64,000 nucleotides of DNA from Butyrivibrio sp. YAB3001 (GTDB lineage: Bacteria > Bacillota > Clostridia > Lachnospirales > Lachnospiraceae): assembly GCF_900112195.1 (NCBI RefSeq), contig NZ_FOKR01000015.1, positions 38,554 to 102,553 on the forward strand. Reading direction: 5' to 3'. The position numbers and the translations under genes were made by a program. Under the pieces are notes generated by a model. The model was given only the letters and a program-made list of their open reading frames with translations. It ran no database searches and was not told the origin of the DNA. Positions within the stretch are counted from its first letter, which is position 1, and every line of letters begins with the position of its first letter. Below, in pieces: positions 63,550-64,000 of this stretch.

Positions 63550-64000
<451 letters not shown>

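Overview
The window looks like a chromosomal segment of a low-GC Gram-positive anaerobe of the Lachnospiraceae, most likely Butyrivibrio or a close relative. The call rests mainly on the 5' part of a 16S rRNA gene at the right end, read from memory of the group and not from a search. A rubrerythrin tail at the left edge and the AT-rich, TTA/ATA-heavy codon use fit an anaerobic clostridium. Apart from these two edges, almost the whole 63 kb is one surface-glycan (capsule, exopolysaccharide or wall glycopolymer) locus.

Layout: (1) 1-180, end of a rubrerythrin gene. (2) 350-2346, a GT10 fucosyltransferase-like gene convergent with a GT2 gene. (3) 2513-9495, an MBOAT acyltransferase with an SGNH-like partner, a GtrB-like polyprenyl-phosphate sugar transferase, a GT-C membrane protein and a GT4. 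(4) 9647-29250, a visibly more AT-rich block: GT4, GT2, GT11-like, GT2, DegT aminotransferase, PglK-like ABC exporter, a perfect internal terminator, FkbM methyltransferase, a second MBOAT with a DHHW/AlgJ-like partner, four GT-C-like membrane proteins and an acyltransferase-3. (5) 29320-37194, a second GT10, an FdtA/FdtB/GtrB-like/GNAT amino-sugar operon, an AAA-like/PD-(D/E)XK protein, a GT2 and a canonical GT11. (6) 37208-42955, minus-strand block: SGNH-like, MBOAT, GT39-like, and a paralogue of the SGNH-like protein at 4036. (7) 43029-63114, plus strand: GT-C, GtrB-like, GT4, GT2, GT-C, an unassigned GT-A-like protein, a 930-residue polymerase-GT4 fusion, a second AAA-like/PD-(D/E)XK protein, a cupin, a perosamine-synthase-like aminotransferase, GT4, a pair of small conserved hypotheticals, a second PglK-like ABC exporter and three putative transferases. 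(8) 63115-64000, rrn promoters, leader and the first ~450 nt of 16S rRNA.

How the parts could work together (inference): cytoplasmic GT2/GT4/GT10/GT11 enzymes build repeat units on a lipid carrier. Sugar-modifying enzymes (FdtA/B plus GNAT, two further DegT aminotransferases, cupin) supply amino-dideoxy sugars, and fucose is implied by four fucosyltransferase-type genes. The two ABC proteins would flip lipid-linked oligosaccharides and the polymerase-like domain would link them. GtrB-like enzymes would charge polyprenyl phosphate with single sugars that the many GT-C proteins add outside the membrane, while three MBOAT/SGNH pairs and an acyltransferase-3 would add acyl groups. I see no initiating phosphoglycosyltransferase, Wzx flippase, LCP ligase, chain-length tyrosine kinase, or GDP-fucose or dTDP-sugar core genes (gmd/fcl, rmlAB) here, so those must lie elsewhere. 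No CRISPR array, insertion sequence, prophage or tRNA was seen.
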